Numbered from the stretch's first letter, positions 47,538 to 60,966 are shown. The stretch is 64,000 nucleotides of DNA from Trematomus loennbergii (GCA_012861695.1 JAAOOA010000026.1:16253937-16317936); one strand, 5' to 3'. Translations and numbers: made by a program. Notes: generated by a model not told the origin, from the letters alone.

Positions 47538-48661
47538 TGTGGTCATGTTGGATAGATGAGTCAACTAAATAATTGGCTTAAACAAAGGAAGCCCATTCTT
47601 TGTTTTAAACTGACAAGCAATGTTGGAATTCTTTAAGCTTGACAACAAGAAACCTTTTAAGACGTTAGAAATTGAAAAAGAAAGCATCTGTAATCAAAAG
47701 ACAGAAAAGGTGATCTCACCAACTCCAATATCCTCTGAGCCGTTTCCTGATGCCAGAATATGATGGTCGATGGTGCCAAACTAAAATATAAAATAATATA
47801 TATCCCCATCCTAAAATAATTGAAAATTATAAAAAAAAGACAATAAAGTAAGTATAGATAGCTTATTAATCTTAAATCCTGCACAAATCGTTACCATTAT
47901 TATGTCCTCATCTTCGTTTTTCTTTGACTCAAACCACTCAGTTGATGACCAAACAGAGCATAACCTGTTCTCCATGTTAAACAGTCTGTGGGGCCTCTTA
48001 AGTCACATACAAACAAACACAGAACAAGCTTCACTAATCATGAAAGGACTGTATGGGTGGGTGCAGAGAAGAGAGTCTATTGGAGGTTCTTGATATGAAA
48101 CGTCAGAATATAAAGCAATCCATTCGAAAAATATACTGTAATGCCGCCTTCATCTAAGTACACACTTATATCAGAAGTGTACTTACTATAAAGCGTTTGG
48201 ACCCTCTTTGTGAGAGATACAAGTGAAAATAATTGTGTAACCTTTTAGCTATGCTCAGATTGAACCCATTAACTTGGCATGTAATGGTATAAAGACCTTT
48301 TGGCTAATTAGTATATTCAGAATATTGTGTATTGGATACTGTCAAATGCTCTTCAGCCTCCATAAGTACCAGATGAGGGAGTATGACGAAACAAAGAGGA
48401 CATAAAGCAGGAAAATCAGTAATCTGTCTTTAAGGATAAGTGGTCAAAAACATTCAGATAAATCTTATTCAAATGATTACAACTACAGGAACACAGATGA
48501 CACAGGTACAAAGCAGGGTTGCAAGGATAAAAGAGTGATTGGTGAAATACTGCAGGACTACAGGAAATGGAAAGCAACCCTTTGGACGCTGGTGATTTAA
48601 TCCGAGCTGAGCGAAAGGCTACGGAGCAGCGGCGAGTTAAACGAGTGAGAAAGGTACAGAC

Positions 48662-48805
48662 AAACACACACAGATACACAAGTGTCTGTTTGCGTGTGCA
48701 CACTCACACAAACACACACAGATACACAAGTGTCTGTTTGCGTGTGCACACTCACACAAACACACACAGATACACAAGTGTCTGTTTGCGTGTGCACACT
48801 CACAC
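48662..48805. repeat. 48-bp minisatellite, three identical copies
   Basis: Three head-to-tail copies of a 48-bp unit (48662-48709, 48710-48757, 48758-48805) containing GATACACAAGTGTCTGTTTG and a CGTGTGCACACTCACAC segment. The unit embeds short palindromes (ACACAAGTGT; GTGTGCACAC). The period is a multiple of three, so several frames read through it (for example a 16-residue repeat including TSVCLRVHTH), but I see no sign these are genes. Confidence 0.97.
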
Positions 48806-50446
48806 CCATACAGCATATTCACTCATGCTGTGGCACATTGCCAAAAGGGAATAAGCTCCAAATTCCATCTGGTACAGTGAAAGCTGATCCTGTATTCAGT
48901 GAGCGGCTGGTGCTGCAGGCCTGCTGGGGCCGAATGCAGACTCTCTATTCACACTCTGTTGACCTCCATCAGCTGGAGCGCAAATGCTTTTTAGACTCTG
49001 AACTATGCCACAAGCTTTTTGTATTCAATACTGCTTTAGCTCCTTAGGCCAGTTTTACTTCTACTCTGCTAAATGTATAATCTTCCAAAGAATTCTACCT
49101 GTGCCACTGCTGTGAATGTACAGTAAGGAGTTGCGTGTATTGGTTCATTTTTCTTACCTACTGTACCAGGAAGGTTTATCAGTCAATAAAAATCACTTGT
49201 TTTTTTTTAGCAATAAAGTGTAAAAAGAATATGCTTAGTCAGCCACTGGAGGGCGTGTCACTGTCTGTGTTTGATTGACAGAAGCTGGCAGGCGGAGCAC
49301 CAGCAGGGGAATAAGAGACAAGTAAACAACAACAACTGCCATCTAACAAGCAATGGGCAGACAGTGTGTTGTAGTGTAAGGGCTACACCGGCCTCTAAAC
49401 TGATTTCAGTGACTTTACAAGTAATGAATTGGGTGTGAGTATCTGTTGGAGTCTGCTGTTTAAAGTTATTTTAATTGGTAGGATTTCTGGGTTCATCCAT
49501 AAGGACAGGGTCAGACTGTCTACCATAGCCTGCTTCCATTGTGACATAGAAAATTGAAAAAACAAATTAATGGATGGATGGATAGAATAATGAATCAACT
49601 TTTAAAATAACCATTATATTGTTGCACCAATAAGCAAACCTGAAGGGACAATATGGATGTTTTCCATGTCAATTAACTCCAACAACAAAGCATACTAGCC
49701 TCAATAATTATTTGCACAGCAAGACCTTTCTGTCAGTCTCATCAAACTGGACATTATAAGCACCCGTAATAAGCTCAGGGCTGATTCATTAAAACAATGT
49801 CATTTGCTCGACACACTTTCTATTTCCTGCTGTTTGCTCAGCCAGTACCATGCACACATGTTGTGGATATGGTCATGGTTGGTTTATATCAATTTCCCAT
49901 CATGACCAGAGTTCAGCTATCTCATCCCAAATTCCACAAACAAATGGGTCAACAAATGTATGTTGGCCTGCTTTGCTCCATTCCCACCTTGCTCAAAGAC
50001 ACACAAACAGTACAGTAAGCCGCATGGCATCCACCAACTGGAAGCTTCAGAAATCAATTCTCAAACTTGACAAGCAGAACAGTATGCTCAACATAACTAT
50101 CAAACACGACAATGCAATAGAAGGAAGGTTCGTATTGCCCAAATCTAAATCAAATATGGGACAGAAAACAGTGAGCCATGGTCAGCTCGAATTCTTCACT
50201 GATCCATATCATTCAGGAAGATTCTCAGGTACATTTCAAAAGGTTGCTAAAAAACTCAGTATTATAAAGTAAAATTGAACTGTGCCTGTGGGTATGTATG
50301 TATTATTTATTTGTATTTTTTTGTTTGGACTTATGATGGCTAAAATTGGATGACCATTTTAGTTTTCATTTCATATAGCACTGTAAATTGCATGAAATGA
50401 TGAGCTGTTTTGTTTTATGTATGTTTATGTGTATTTTGTGTGTGTG

Positions 50447-50510
50447 AGGACCCCAGGAAGAATAGCCAATGCTCATGCTAGTGCTAATGGGGATCCGAAT
50501 AAGAACAATA
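50447..50510 (+). mobile_element. LINE 3'-end fragment
   Basis: GAGGACCCCAGGAAGAATAG, then an alternating GCTCATGCTAGTGCTAATGG stretch and GGATCCGAATAAGAA. This is the characteristic last part of a fish non-LTR element. Upstream sequence to about 50280 may belong to the same copy but has no recognisable coding. Confidence 0.6.
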
Positions 50511-52780
50511 ACATGCCAGAAGAGGTCAAATGTATCTGATTTACAATAATAACGAATTCCATCAAAGATTTCATCCATTGGGGCAGAAGAATTTCCCAAT
50601 TGATTCCAGAGAAAAACACAGATCAGTTTGTGGAACATTTGGGTGCTGCTGCAGTGGAAACACCAGTATGTCGGAAGAAGAAATATGCGATAGAGATTTT
50701 AATTTTTTGCACATCGCATCTCGCCCAGTGTATGACGTGATAGCTCCCCTAGAATCCTGCACATGAAAAGTGGTATGGAGGTAGTTGGGGAATGGGAATT
50801 CACTTTTCCAAATTGCTTAAATTCAGCAGGGATAAATCAATTTCCTCCCTTTAGTGATAAGTTTAATTTCAGAGAGTTGAAAAAAGAAAGCACCCCCACA
50901 AAAGGAAAGGCCTGCTGAGCACAAAGCACTAAGCTGAGTGGTACAAGTATCATACAAAGGCCTTTCACTCAAGCTAGACAAATACAATATAATAACTATT
51001 ATTTACCCCGGCATTGTGCATTTATTCTTTCTTTTCAGTCTCCTTTAAATCGATTTCAATTCACTGACAACATGCTAAAACATAACAAGGACTTGAACGC
51101 TCACAGGAAGTAATACATTTGTTCTCAAATGTTATTATAGTTTCTGCCAAAGATCCAGACAAGACTTCAGAGTCAGCCCCGGGAAACAACCAAACCATTT
51201 TGACGTTAATTTTGATAATCTTTATTCTCCAGGCATATATGTGATATGTTCCCAACCAAACAAAAGCCTACAAAGAAACACACATATGTATCCAATGACC
51301 AGTATCATGAGAAAACATGCAACTGTGATATAATGTTAGTGTTCACTGCCAGACCTTCTTAGGGAAAATATTTACTGGAACACGTTCAATATTTTTCTCG
51401 TTCACATTTCAAACTTGTTCCAGGTTTTGAAGCAAGTTGTCTCAGTGTTTATAAAAGTACGTTTGCATTTGATGGATTTTGACTTTCCAGGGCAGGGTCA
51501 AGATGTTGGCGTGCAGTAAAGCCCCAGTAAAAGTATTGAGCTTAATAAATGCTTCAAGATGTACTTTTTATCTGCTTCACTGCACTATATAATCATAACG
51601 CAACACGATCCTGCTTTGATTTTCTTTGTTGCCAAAACCAGACAGATAAAAACAAATCGCACAGGACAAATCTCTTGAGAGAGGGATTTAATCTGTAGTT
51701 TAGACAGTTCAAGTAAACGTCATTGCTAGCTATGTAAACTCTTCGGGTGACATCTTTTAAAAAAATATCAAGAGTGGTATCAATTCAGTGTTCAGCAATA
51801 AATTGACATGATCAATTTTACAAATATCTTACAGTGGGTTAAGGTGTTTTATTGGTATTGTCACCACATTTCTAACTGCTTGGATCTGCTATTGTTCGGT
51901 ACTTGCTTTCATATTTAGAGAACCATTGTCTGACCGTTGACCGTCCTAAGTTATGCTCACGACATTATGCTAAAATGATTCCAGCCAGGTGACTAAATTC
52001 CAAACCTTTGAAGCTCTTTAATGACCCCGGCCATGGTTGAAATTGGTCTGAGAGTGAAGCCATAACCATTTTACGATGCCCGATCATCCTGCTTCTAGCT
52101 CCATTATATGGAAAAAAAACAAGAGATATCACAATAAGGCTTTATAATCAAATCTCCAATTGACAAAATGTATGAGTTGAATAGTGCTTTCATAATGGCA
52201 GAGAGCAGTGACAACAAATGTATTTACTTCCCATATGATTTACTTTATTGTATTTATGTCATTACTTATACGTTTCCACAGCTTCAGAATGGTTTCAATG
52301 AAAGACCAAAAATGAGAAGGGGTGGTCTTGGTATTCTGCATTTGTATTCACTTAGCCTACTAAAATGGTAGACATACATTGTCATGAGCATAATATATAA
52401 AGCACTTATTTGGGCCAGTTAGGGCAAAAGATCGTTGCAGTAATACATTTGTGGTGACTCCCTGAGGTATCACCCTCATGTAATAGAAATAACCCCTTTA
52501 TTCTCCATGCATGGGACATAGCTACAGATCTCTTTATATTTCTGGGTTATACCTGCCTTCATGGCCAATTTGGACTAAGCCACTATTTCCAGCTGGAGTG
52601 AAAACATTTTTTAATAGGGTTTGGCAGCAGGGAAATCATTACTTAAATTGTGTCAATTGCTGTCTAGTGACATTATGACATAATTCAATGACCTGAAAAT
52701 GCAGTTTCATTTAAAGGAGGATAACTTCTTTAAGTATACCCAGTCAACAATTATGAAACATTGTATTAAATGCTGACATT
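50511..52780. other. No gene or bounded element recognised
   Basis: AT-rich DNA without recognised coding, repeats or structure. Confidence 0.55.
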
Positions 52781-52788
52781 GCTTAGAG

Positions 52789-53327
52789 CAGGGGTGTCAA
52801 ACTCAATTTCATCACGTGCCACGTAGGAATTATGGTTGCACTCAAAGGGCCGGTTGTAACTTTAAGACTATATCAAAATACATATATAAATATTTAATAT
52901 ATATAAAATGATGTATTATATTACATTATTGCCTCTGCATTGGATTATTATCTGATAGGGTAATAACTTCATAATTAACTACGTCTGAAAGCAGAAGTCT
53001 AGGGCAAGTAATTGCAAGTCTCTTCAGTGAGAATGTCACAAAATGATTTAAAAAGAAAAGCCAAATTCTGGAGAAAAAAAGTAAAAAAAAAAAGTGACTT
53101 TTTGAAGAAAAAATAGTAACATAAAAAAAAGGGGAAATTCTAAGAAAAAAGGCATATTTAAAAAAAAAAATGCATTGTGGGACATGTCGTTTATGGGCAA
53201 CGTGCTTCTGTAAATCGCCATGTAACCGTATAATAAACATATTATATTCTTTCAGAGCTCTTGTGGGCCACATAAAATGAAGTTGCGGGCCGGATTTGGC
53301 CTCCGGGCCTTGAGTTTGACACCCCTG
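52789..53327. mobile_element. Non-autonomous hAT element, 539 bp, 8-bp duplication GCTTAGAG
   Basis: Inverted termini CAGGGGTGTCAAACTCAA (52789-52806) and TTGAGTTTGACACCCCTG (53310-53327) match perfectly over 18 bases. They are flanked by an exact GCTTAGAG at 52781-52788 and 53328-53335. GGGCCGG motifs near both ends are typical of this abundant vertebrate hAT family. The interior is AT-rich with A runs (about 53085-53170). There is no transposase. Confidence 0.95.
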
Positions 53328-53335
53328 GCTTAGAG

Positions 53336-55962
53336 CATTCCACTTAGTTATTAATCTGATGAAAAGGTATAATCATGAATAAACCAAATCAAAAACTAAA
53401 TGTGTGTTAGATCTGTGTTGGCATGGCTGTGGTGGACCAGGTATATTTATACAACACGCCCAGCAGTATGAGGTATTTGTTATGTGTTGTATAAATACCC
53501 TATTGTGCCCCGTAGACCTGCAAAGTAAGTGCTCATCACAGCTAATGCAACGACCAATTGATCTAGCATGTCTCTTAGTGAACATCATTTGAAAATGAGA
53601 ACATTATCATTTCAACCTGGGGATTTGGCTTAAAGACAATTTAGATTTAACATCAAACACCTCGGAGTCTCACAGCCTCTACCATTTTTCCGTAGTTTGT
53701 GTTGCTCTTTTTATTTTTTTGGCACGCATTTCTGCCATCTACAATACAGTATGTACTTTGTGCTGTCAACCCTGTCTCTTATTAAGTTACTTCCCCATAA
53801 AACGGAATCAACATCAATCAACAAATCAAAACGCAAACACAACCAAACTACAGTACTTTTAGAAAAAGATCATGGTTTTGCTCTAAATAGGCATGGTTGT
53901 TATGTTATTTAAAATATGGACATACATTTAAAGTCAGTATAGTCTTCCTTTCATTACACACAAGACACGGACACCATTCTCCCAGATGTGAAATCCACCC
54001 TGACCTTCCCTTTCTTCAGAACTTGATTAGAAAGGCATCTGAGATATTGCAAAACAAACAAAATCCCTCGAAATGTATAAATATATATATATATTTTTTT
54101 TTTCATAACTTCATGATTTGTTGGCTTTTGTATATGAGCCAGAGGATTAGTCTTGAAGAAAAAGTATTACTCTTCACTCCCTGTCCTTGTGAGGGTGCCA
54201 GGCGAGTGACTTTATGCCTGCTCCATTTGCAGCAGGACTGGGCTCATATTGTCGCCACACTGTGACACCCCTCACCCCCTTTCCCTGTGTAATGTACTAA
54301 TTTAACTTCAATAAAAGCACACATTAAATAAAATAAACAAGTGTCCCAAAAAAAAAAGAAGATCACATCAAATCTCAATCACTATACATTTAGAATAATA
54401 TCATATCAAGATAAATGCAACCACAATTGAAACCAGTGTTTGCTAATATATGGTATTTGTTGTATTATTAACCGAGTAGAATGTGTTAGGAAGAAGTATT
54501 ACCTGTCTTTCTCCCTGACTCTTGTTTTCAAGAAAGTTCGGCTTATGTTTCAAATCTTCCACTTCTCAACATTTTGAAATGGAAGGAAGGAAGGAAAATG
54601 ATGTGGTGAAAAGAACCCATATTTGTTCTCATAATGATATTGACATGTCACACAAAGCACAGGTGAAAATTATAAAGTTAATGGAATATGCTGCTTCACA
54701 TTCAGGGTCCTGGCCATTTGCATTCCAGCTCTCTGGAGCACTATCGTGGCTTACAGACACATTTGAATAGAGTTAGAGACTTTGTTAATGTTATTAGTAA
54801 TACCTGTGCTTTTCCTTCTGTGACTAAGAAGAGTCTGCAGTTAAAAAATGTCCATCATTGTTATTCATTGGACTTTCAGCTCTGTTTGTGACATGAATTG
54901 GTCTTGCTCAGGTATTGTCTTTGTGTGCTCACAGATTGTTTGGTGGAAGAACTTCAGCCGGTGAAAAGTTTGAGTAAGGTGATGAATTATCAAGTTTTCT
55001 ACCACAGAAGTACAAAGTACACTTTCTGAGAGTTTCAGCAGCTGAGGAACCCACAGAGGGACACTGGAACTAATGAATAATTAGTTATGGCTGCTGGAGT
55101 GAGAAGACAGTGGCATTTGGGAAGACATCTGGTAAGCAGGTAGTGAGACAAAGAAACATGTTTTTAAAGAAAATATAAGGAGCAAAAAAGTGTGCTCAAT
55201 TGGAACTGTATATAACACCTGTACATGCATTTATTGTTGGGAAATGTCTAATAAACTTAACATAGGCAAAGATGGAAACTATGTAATTAACGTCAGTCAA
55301 GATAATTGAAAGGAGGAAAGGCAGGAAGAAAAAGAATGGAAAAGACATCCTTCCCGTTCCATATATTATAAATGCTTCTTCACATACTGTACTGTACTGT
55401 AAGTGTTTCGAAACCCTGCAGTTAAATGATGCCATCTGTAAGATTTACTCAAAGGGTCATCAGCTTTGCAGCATAAGTAGGTACAATTATGGCCAACTGA
55501 TAATGACAAATGCACTTGAATCCCCAAGAGGAAATGAATGTGAGGGGACATTGGGGTTATAGCATGTGAAATAACCCACAGATGGCATTCAAATTCAAAT
55601 GACGCTTTTAAAGTGCTTTTCATAGGCTCTTATTAGAAACTCACAGAACATCTGAACAGTTTCTTTTGGCTTAAGCATGTTCAACAATGTGGGTTTCTCA
55701 TTATTGTAAAATGTCAATGCTATTAAAGCTCAACAAAATACATCTTTCAGTACTCCACTAATATTACTCATTCTTCTTTCTTTTGAAAACTTTGGCGCCT
55801 ATATCCGTAATGCAACTCAAAATGAAGTAAATAGGAGCTTCACAATTCTAAAATGTTAAAACAGATTATGAAAGAAATACCTTTAATGGTCTGTAAATGC
55901 ATTCAGCTTTGTTAATGCTTTAGCAGCCTGAATTAGTAATTTTGACACGGTTCAGTGCAGTC
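53336..55962. other. No gene recognised
   Basis: AT-rich DNA with a short AT/T-rich microsatellite near 54077-54106. Open frames (for example 53897-54265) have no family features. Confidence 0.55.
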
Positions 55963-55968
55963 TATTAA

Positions 55969-56455
55969 CAGGGTTCATACACTTTTTCACCAATGATTTT
56001 CAATGACTTCTCCATGACCTTTACCTAATTTTCCATGACCAAAAAAAAATACTCTTTGTCAGCGGTACCACTGAAAATGGTTTATTTTAACATGGAACAG
56101 GAAAATAAGGTCTGCATATGAAACATGTTGTGCCTATCTAAAACAAATTAAATAGTAGGCTTACTAGCTTCTACACGCTAAAGCAACTAACATCTCTCAC
56201 CAGCAAAATACCTCGACAGTTAAATGCCATTTTACGTTTCATTACTATACGATACAGTATGTATTATCATTATAGTATTACTATTTTGGCGATTAGATAA
56301 AATATAAATTATATTTGATGCAACTTTAGTTACATTTCCATGACTTTTCCAAAACTTTGGAAAAAATATTGTTTTCCATAACTTTTCCAGGGCCTGGAAT
56401 TAGCATTTTGAATTTCCATGACTTTTCCAGGTTTTCAATGACCGTAAGAACCCTG
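55969..56455. mobile_element. MITE with CAGGGTTC ends and repeated 'TTCCATGAC' motifs
   Basis: The ends CAGGGTTC (55969-55976) and GAACCCTG (56448-56455) are inverted and flanked by TATTAA on both sides (55963-55968 and 56456-56461). Both halves contain several copies of CCATGACTTTTCC or CCATGACC. I recognise this as a frequent fish DNA repeat. A 6-bp duplication is unusual for hAT, so the superfamily is left open. Confidence 0.82.
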
Positions 56456-56461
56456 TATTAA

Positions 56462-58345
56462 GTACGAAATGTCATCTTTGTGTTGACCAGGAATATATCT
56501 GTTAATGTCTTTTTGCAGAATGGGATTTACAGTAACAGCTGCGAAAAACCACCAAGCACTTGTGATGTGATTTAGGGATTAAGATTACATTTACATTTTT
56601 CTCTCCCCTGTTTCCTGTCATCTCTCCACTGGCACTTTATAACACAGGAATAAAATATCCCCCGCACACATTTTAAAAGGCCACGAAGCGTACACAATGT
56701 TGCCTGGAAATATATTCTACCCCGTCTTGATTTGTCGGCCCTACAGCAGTCTGTAACAATTTATGTTTCGAGCACCCTCAAGAAGAAATACATTTGGCTA
56801 CAGATTTAAAACTCCTACTTGAAATTCCTAACTCAAAATGATGTAAATGAAGTAATGTCTTTAAGGCAGTACCACGGTAATACTTAGTGAGTTTAATCAC
56901 GTAGTCTTCTCTTCATTTGGTATTACTGCTCCATGTTAAACCGAGACAATTAGGTCTGACAAAAGATCCCTGAGGATAAATGATCTGCTAAAAGAACATT
57001 ATATGCCCCATTATATGTCTCTGAGCTAATAACTATATGAGTCACAAACCGAGGCTCCAATTCTTTGTCCTATTAAGGCTCCTCATGCCATCCTCTCCTT
57101 GTGAGAAAATCTTCTCTCTGCAACCTAGTAGAGCACATTAAGACAGAAATGAGCCACTTCAGTCTGACCTACTGGTATTAACTACTCACTTCATACCAGT
57201 CTTCTTACAAAAACCCACATCTGATACTGCAGTATTAAATATCCCAAAGCCTTTTCTCAAACTTCCGTCTGCAGTATGTTCTCTTCGCAAAATCGAACTC
57301 TTTGAAAGATGGCATCAGAACCAAAATGTGTTGATGCCAAACTGACTCTAAAAACTGTCTTTGCCCCTCAAAAAATATCCTTCTATGTAAAACCATTTAA
57401 TTCTGTTTAACACTCATAACCTTAGGAAGTATTTTGGATTTTATCAACCACACTAGAGCAGCAGTGTTTAATTTTACAAATAATTCGCCTATAGAGAATT
57501 GAGACTGCAGGACGAGGTGAGGTTGTAACTATTGAACAGGAAGATTAAATCCTGCAGATAATACTTTTTTTTCTTTTTCAGACTCTTTATAGAAAGGAAT
57601 GATTATTTTTTTTAAAAAGGCTAAAAGACATAAGGTGCTTGAACTTGCAAACTTTGTTAATATTCCATTGCTCAAGACAATGAATAGAGATCACGGATGA
57701 TAATGGATTTTTTCAATAAATACGTATAAAGTGGCAGTACAATTTTCAGTTTTTGGACAAGAAATGCATCTTACAGGAAACGTTTCTTTTTATTTATTTT
57801 TTCAACATTTCAATCCGTTATGGTATATATGTGGCCATAATGAACAATTTAGCAATTATAACATTGTCAAAGTTAGGTAGGAAGGAATTAGTTCGCCCTT
57901 GAGGTAGACAGACAGTGTGAAGATAAACATCATCAAGTGTTTTTGCAGAATCATTCAATATCGACATCCTTGGAGTTGGCGAAAGCAATTCTGAGTGAAT
58001 AACAGCATTTTTGTTCTCACACTTTTTGATCCACTGCACCTGTCAATAAGACTTTCTGGTGTCCAAGAATGAAGTAACTGAAACATGTTTAGCACTACAG
58101 ACGGTCCACAGTTGCATAGTCCCGTTGTGCATAACGTCAACATAGGCCGAGTTGGGAGTGAGAATGTGTTGGCCAAGCTGTCTGTTTTGTTTGTGCTGCC
58201 AAGGAGAGGTTACACTTCCTGCTCTACTGCACGCATTAGACACATCTAGAAATCTAACATCTTGTATATTATGCAACTCTATCCCAATTATTAGAAGGTG
58301 TGTGACATCTGAAGTGAGATATTTTCACAAACAAAGACACAAGTA
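56462..58345. other. No gene or bounded element recognised
   Basis: AT-rich DNA with only short chance frames. Confidence 0.55.
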
Positions 58346-58349
58346 TTAA

Positions 58350-58633
58350 AGGGGCCCTACTCTGCTCATTTTCAGGATCATATTTGTAATGTATGTCTCT
58401 ACTGTCACATGTCTCCATGCTTTAATGTTCAAAAAGGTATTTATTTTTCTCCTTCTGCCTGTGCTGCAGCACCTCTTTTCACCCTCTGTCTGAAACCAGA
58501 GCCCAGTCTGCTCTGATTGGTTAGCTGGCCAGCTCTGTTTTGATTGGTCGCTTAGACCGCTTAGCGTTTGTAACATAGTGATGTCATTATGTTGTGCACA
58601 AAGGAGTCAAATCGAGGTCATAATAGGGCCTCT
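58350..58633. mobile_element. TTAA-flanked MITE (piggyBac-type), 284 bp
   Basis: Termini AGGGGCCCTA (58350-58359) and TAGGGCCTCT (58624-58633) are inverted repeats with one mismatch, bounded by TTAA at 58346-58349 and 58634-58637. Two CTCTGATTGGTTAG / TTTTGATTGGTCGC boxes lie inside (about 58510-58552). It is non-coding and belongs to a different family from the element at 30163-30772. Confidence 0.87.
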
Positions 58634-58637
58634 TTAA

Positions 58638-59520
58638 AACAAATTGAAGTGAAAGGGGTCCACACATTTCTAATAATAATAATTGGTATTGATTATGTCT
58701 TGTATTGATTTAACTTTATCTTTACTGAAAACTGTATACTTAAACTTCTCTTTTAAGTAAGACGTAAACTTGTACAGCTTATGTAAAATATGCACCTATG
58801 ACGATTACACTTATTATTTTTTTAAAGAAAAATGCCTTAGAAATGTATGTTAATTTGATTGCAGAGAAAAAAAAAATACTCAGCTTTTGCTAATGTAAAA
58901 ATAAGTTGTGTAGGTTATCCAACACAAGGCAGCCTCCAGGCCTTATGCTTAGTTTGAACTGTCTCCTCATAAATGGCTTTAATTGCCCTTGTGTAACACT
59001 GTCAGCTCAAATTAGATCAGTGCACTGCTGGATATGCATAGGAATGAAGAACTAACTCTGCATAGCCGATTGAATCTGATCACGGTTATTATTGGATGCT
59101 AATGGTAAGATAATTAAGATCAAATCACTTTAGAAATGCAGGATTATAAACTACTGTATATGTACAGCAGATGAATAGTCAGTAATCTGCAAACTTCATT
59201 TTCAAATCAACTGTGAAATGAAACAATTTAACTTTACTTTTAGAGACACATGGTTTCGCAATCATTTCCTGAGAGAACTGTACGTTCTCATGAAGGTTGC
59301 TGAAAAGGACCTTTAAATAGGGGGACCTATTACAGGAAACACAGAGGCAGTTTTCAATTGGCGCGCTTTGAATTAATAAATTCCAGTTCATCAAAGGAGT
59401 CGGTGCAAAGAAGGTCAGCGAGACATGCAAAAATTTGAATTTTTTGGTTGGAAATCACATGCAAGCTTTAAAGTGAAAGAACCAGCATCCCTTCTCACAT
59501 CATCAGAGTTGGAGACAAGG
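58638..59520. other. No gene or bounded element recognised
   Basis: AT-rich DNA with no recognised coding or repeats. Confidence 0.5.
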
Positions 59521-59528
59521 TCAATGAC

Positions 59529-60123
59529 CAACCCGGTATCATGGCAAGACGTGAACATGTGACGATCTACCATGCTGGGAGACGTGAATATGTCACGGTT
59601 TCGTCCCTTCAAACGTGACAGTTACACGGTATTGTTAACATGGCCCAACCAGTGGAGAAATACCCGGAAGTGCCTAGCAAATGGTCTACCGCGCCTATTG
59701 GTCGGTTTTTATTGTCCAAATTAGATGTTTTTAATTTATTTTTTAATCGTCACACTCGATTTTGCCGATTTTCTTGTTGCCCTAGCTGGTCGACACCTCT
59801 TTTAGCAGAAACAAAGGCTACATTCATGTATTAAATCGATGTTAATCCATGTGTGTGGAGGTGAGGATGTGGAATTAACGGACGTGACGTTGTGCGATTG
59901 CGTTGCCAGGCAACGCAATTTACAAACTCTTCAACTACAACCCTAATTATATTTAAAAACATTTTAGACAGCCTCACGAAATACTTTAATGTAAATTAAA
60001 ATGTAAATGTGAAGGAATGTGTGTAATGTGGTGATTGACATTATTCACCCACGGATCTATGGGTTGGGGGTATTGTTCCGCACGGACATTTTAGTTAACC
60101 GGACTCCTGTTGAAATCCGAAAA
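59529..60123 (+). repeat. Foldback element, left inverted arm
   Basis: This arm contains the outer end, two similar AGACGTGAA(C/T)ATGT(G/C)AC blocks near 59548 and 59581, and the X-box-like palindrome at 59897-59919. The innermost clear match to the right arm is GAAATCCGAAAA near 60112-60123. Confidence 0.88.
59897..59919. promoter_or_regulatory. RFX X-box-like palindrome in left arm
   Basis: ATTGCGTTGCC-A-GGCAACGCAAT is an 11-bp inverted repeat around one base. Its core GTTGCC-N-GGCAAC fits the RFX winged-helix factor consensus GTNRCC(0-3)RGYAAC exactly in both half-sites. Binding is inferred only from the motif. Confidence 0.5.
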
Positions 60124-60875
60124 CATTTAAAAAAAAAAATAATAATACTTTATTCCGAGTTTGCTTGCTTTCTCTTTGGCGGTCATCACATAACGACATT
60201 GTAATACACGGTTCGGCTGCATTAAATATGACATATCTGCCGTAGTTCTGTATTTATAGAGCCCTGATGAGAAGACTTCTGGACAAACAGGAAGCACTGC
60301 CGCCAAAACTGAAAACGTGACGTGGATCATAAATATATCAGCAATTAAACCACATCTTACATTTATTTTCACACAATACGTCTCCTTGCAGTATCAATAC
60401 TAATTCGGCTGACTTTTATATTTGATCCAATTGGTAGATAGGCTGTATTTACACCATAACGGTGCACAGCTGATAGAAAGGCACATCTAGTGGTTAAAGC
60501 ACGTTATTGAATTTGATTATTTTATTATTTTTCACAAAAATGAAACCATCAATAGCAGAAACAGAATTAACTGTCATTAGTAAACCACCCAAAAAAAAAG
60601 ATCATAAATGGTTTTGTTTTATATATTTTTAAGGATAATAATATCAATGTAACACTGTCTATGACACTTACTGTATAACACTGATTTGAAAAACATACAG
60701 AAAAAACTAATTCACTGCCCTTAATAAAGTATTTAATACATTTCAGGTGTGCTGTTTTGTTTAGATCATTGACATCTGGAGCTCTTTTAATGTCCTTTTT
60801 GATTATTGTTACACCAGGTCTTGTCAAAACCTTTATTCCATATTCAATATCCATTACTAAACAAAACAGCAATTC

Positions 60876-60966
60876 TACTCCACTACAATTCAGAGGTTAA
60901 CCTGGTATTTTTACTCCACTACATTTATTTTAGTTACTTTGCAGATTCTGATTAATGATGTGAAAT
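60876..60966. mobile_element. Internal fragment of the TACTTT-type repeat
   Basis: CTACTCCACTACAATTCAGA, TATTTTTACTCCACTACATT and TAGTTACTTTGCAGATTCTG match the middle part of the same fish repeat type whose outer parts lie at 16686-17009. It lies inside the foldback element, between its arms, and has no ends of its own. Confidence 0.6.

Noticed and set aside
48662..48805. CRISPR-like direct repeats
   Set aside because: The three units are contiguous with no spacers between them, and the DNA is vertebrate. It is a minisatellite.
49850..50272. 140-codon plus-strand frame upstream of a LINE tail
   Set aside because: It contains none of the reverse transcriptase or endonuclease motifs expected if it belonged to the LINE, and it resembles no other family.
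59640..59834. Possible small protein encoded in the foldback arms
   Set aside because: The frames in the left and right arms do not correspond: the 77-codon frame of the right arm is stopped in the left copy, so coding constraint is unlikely.
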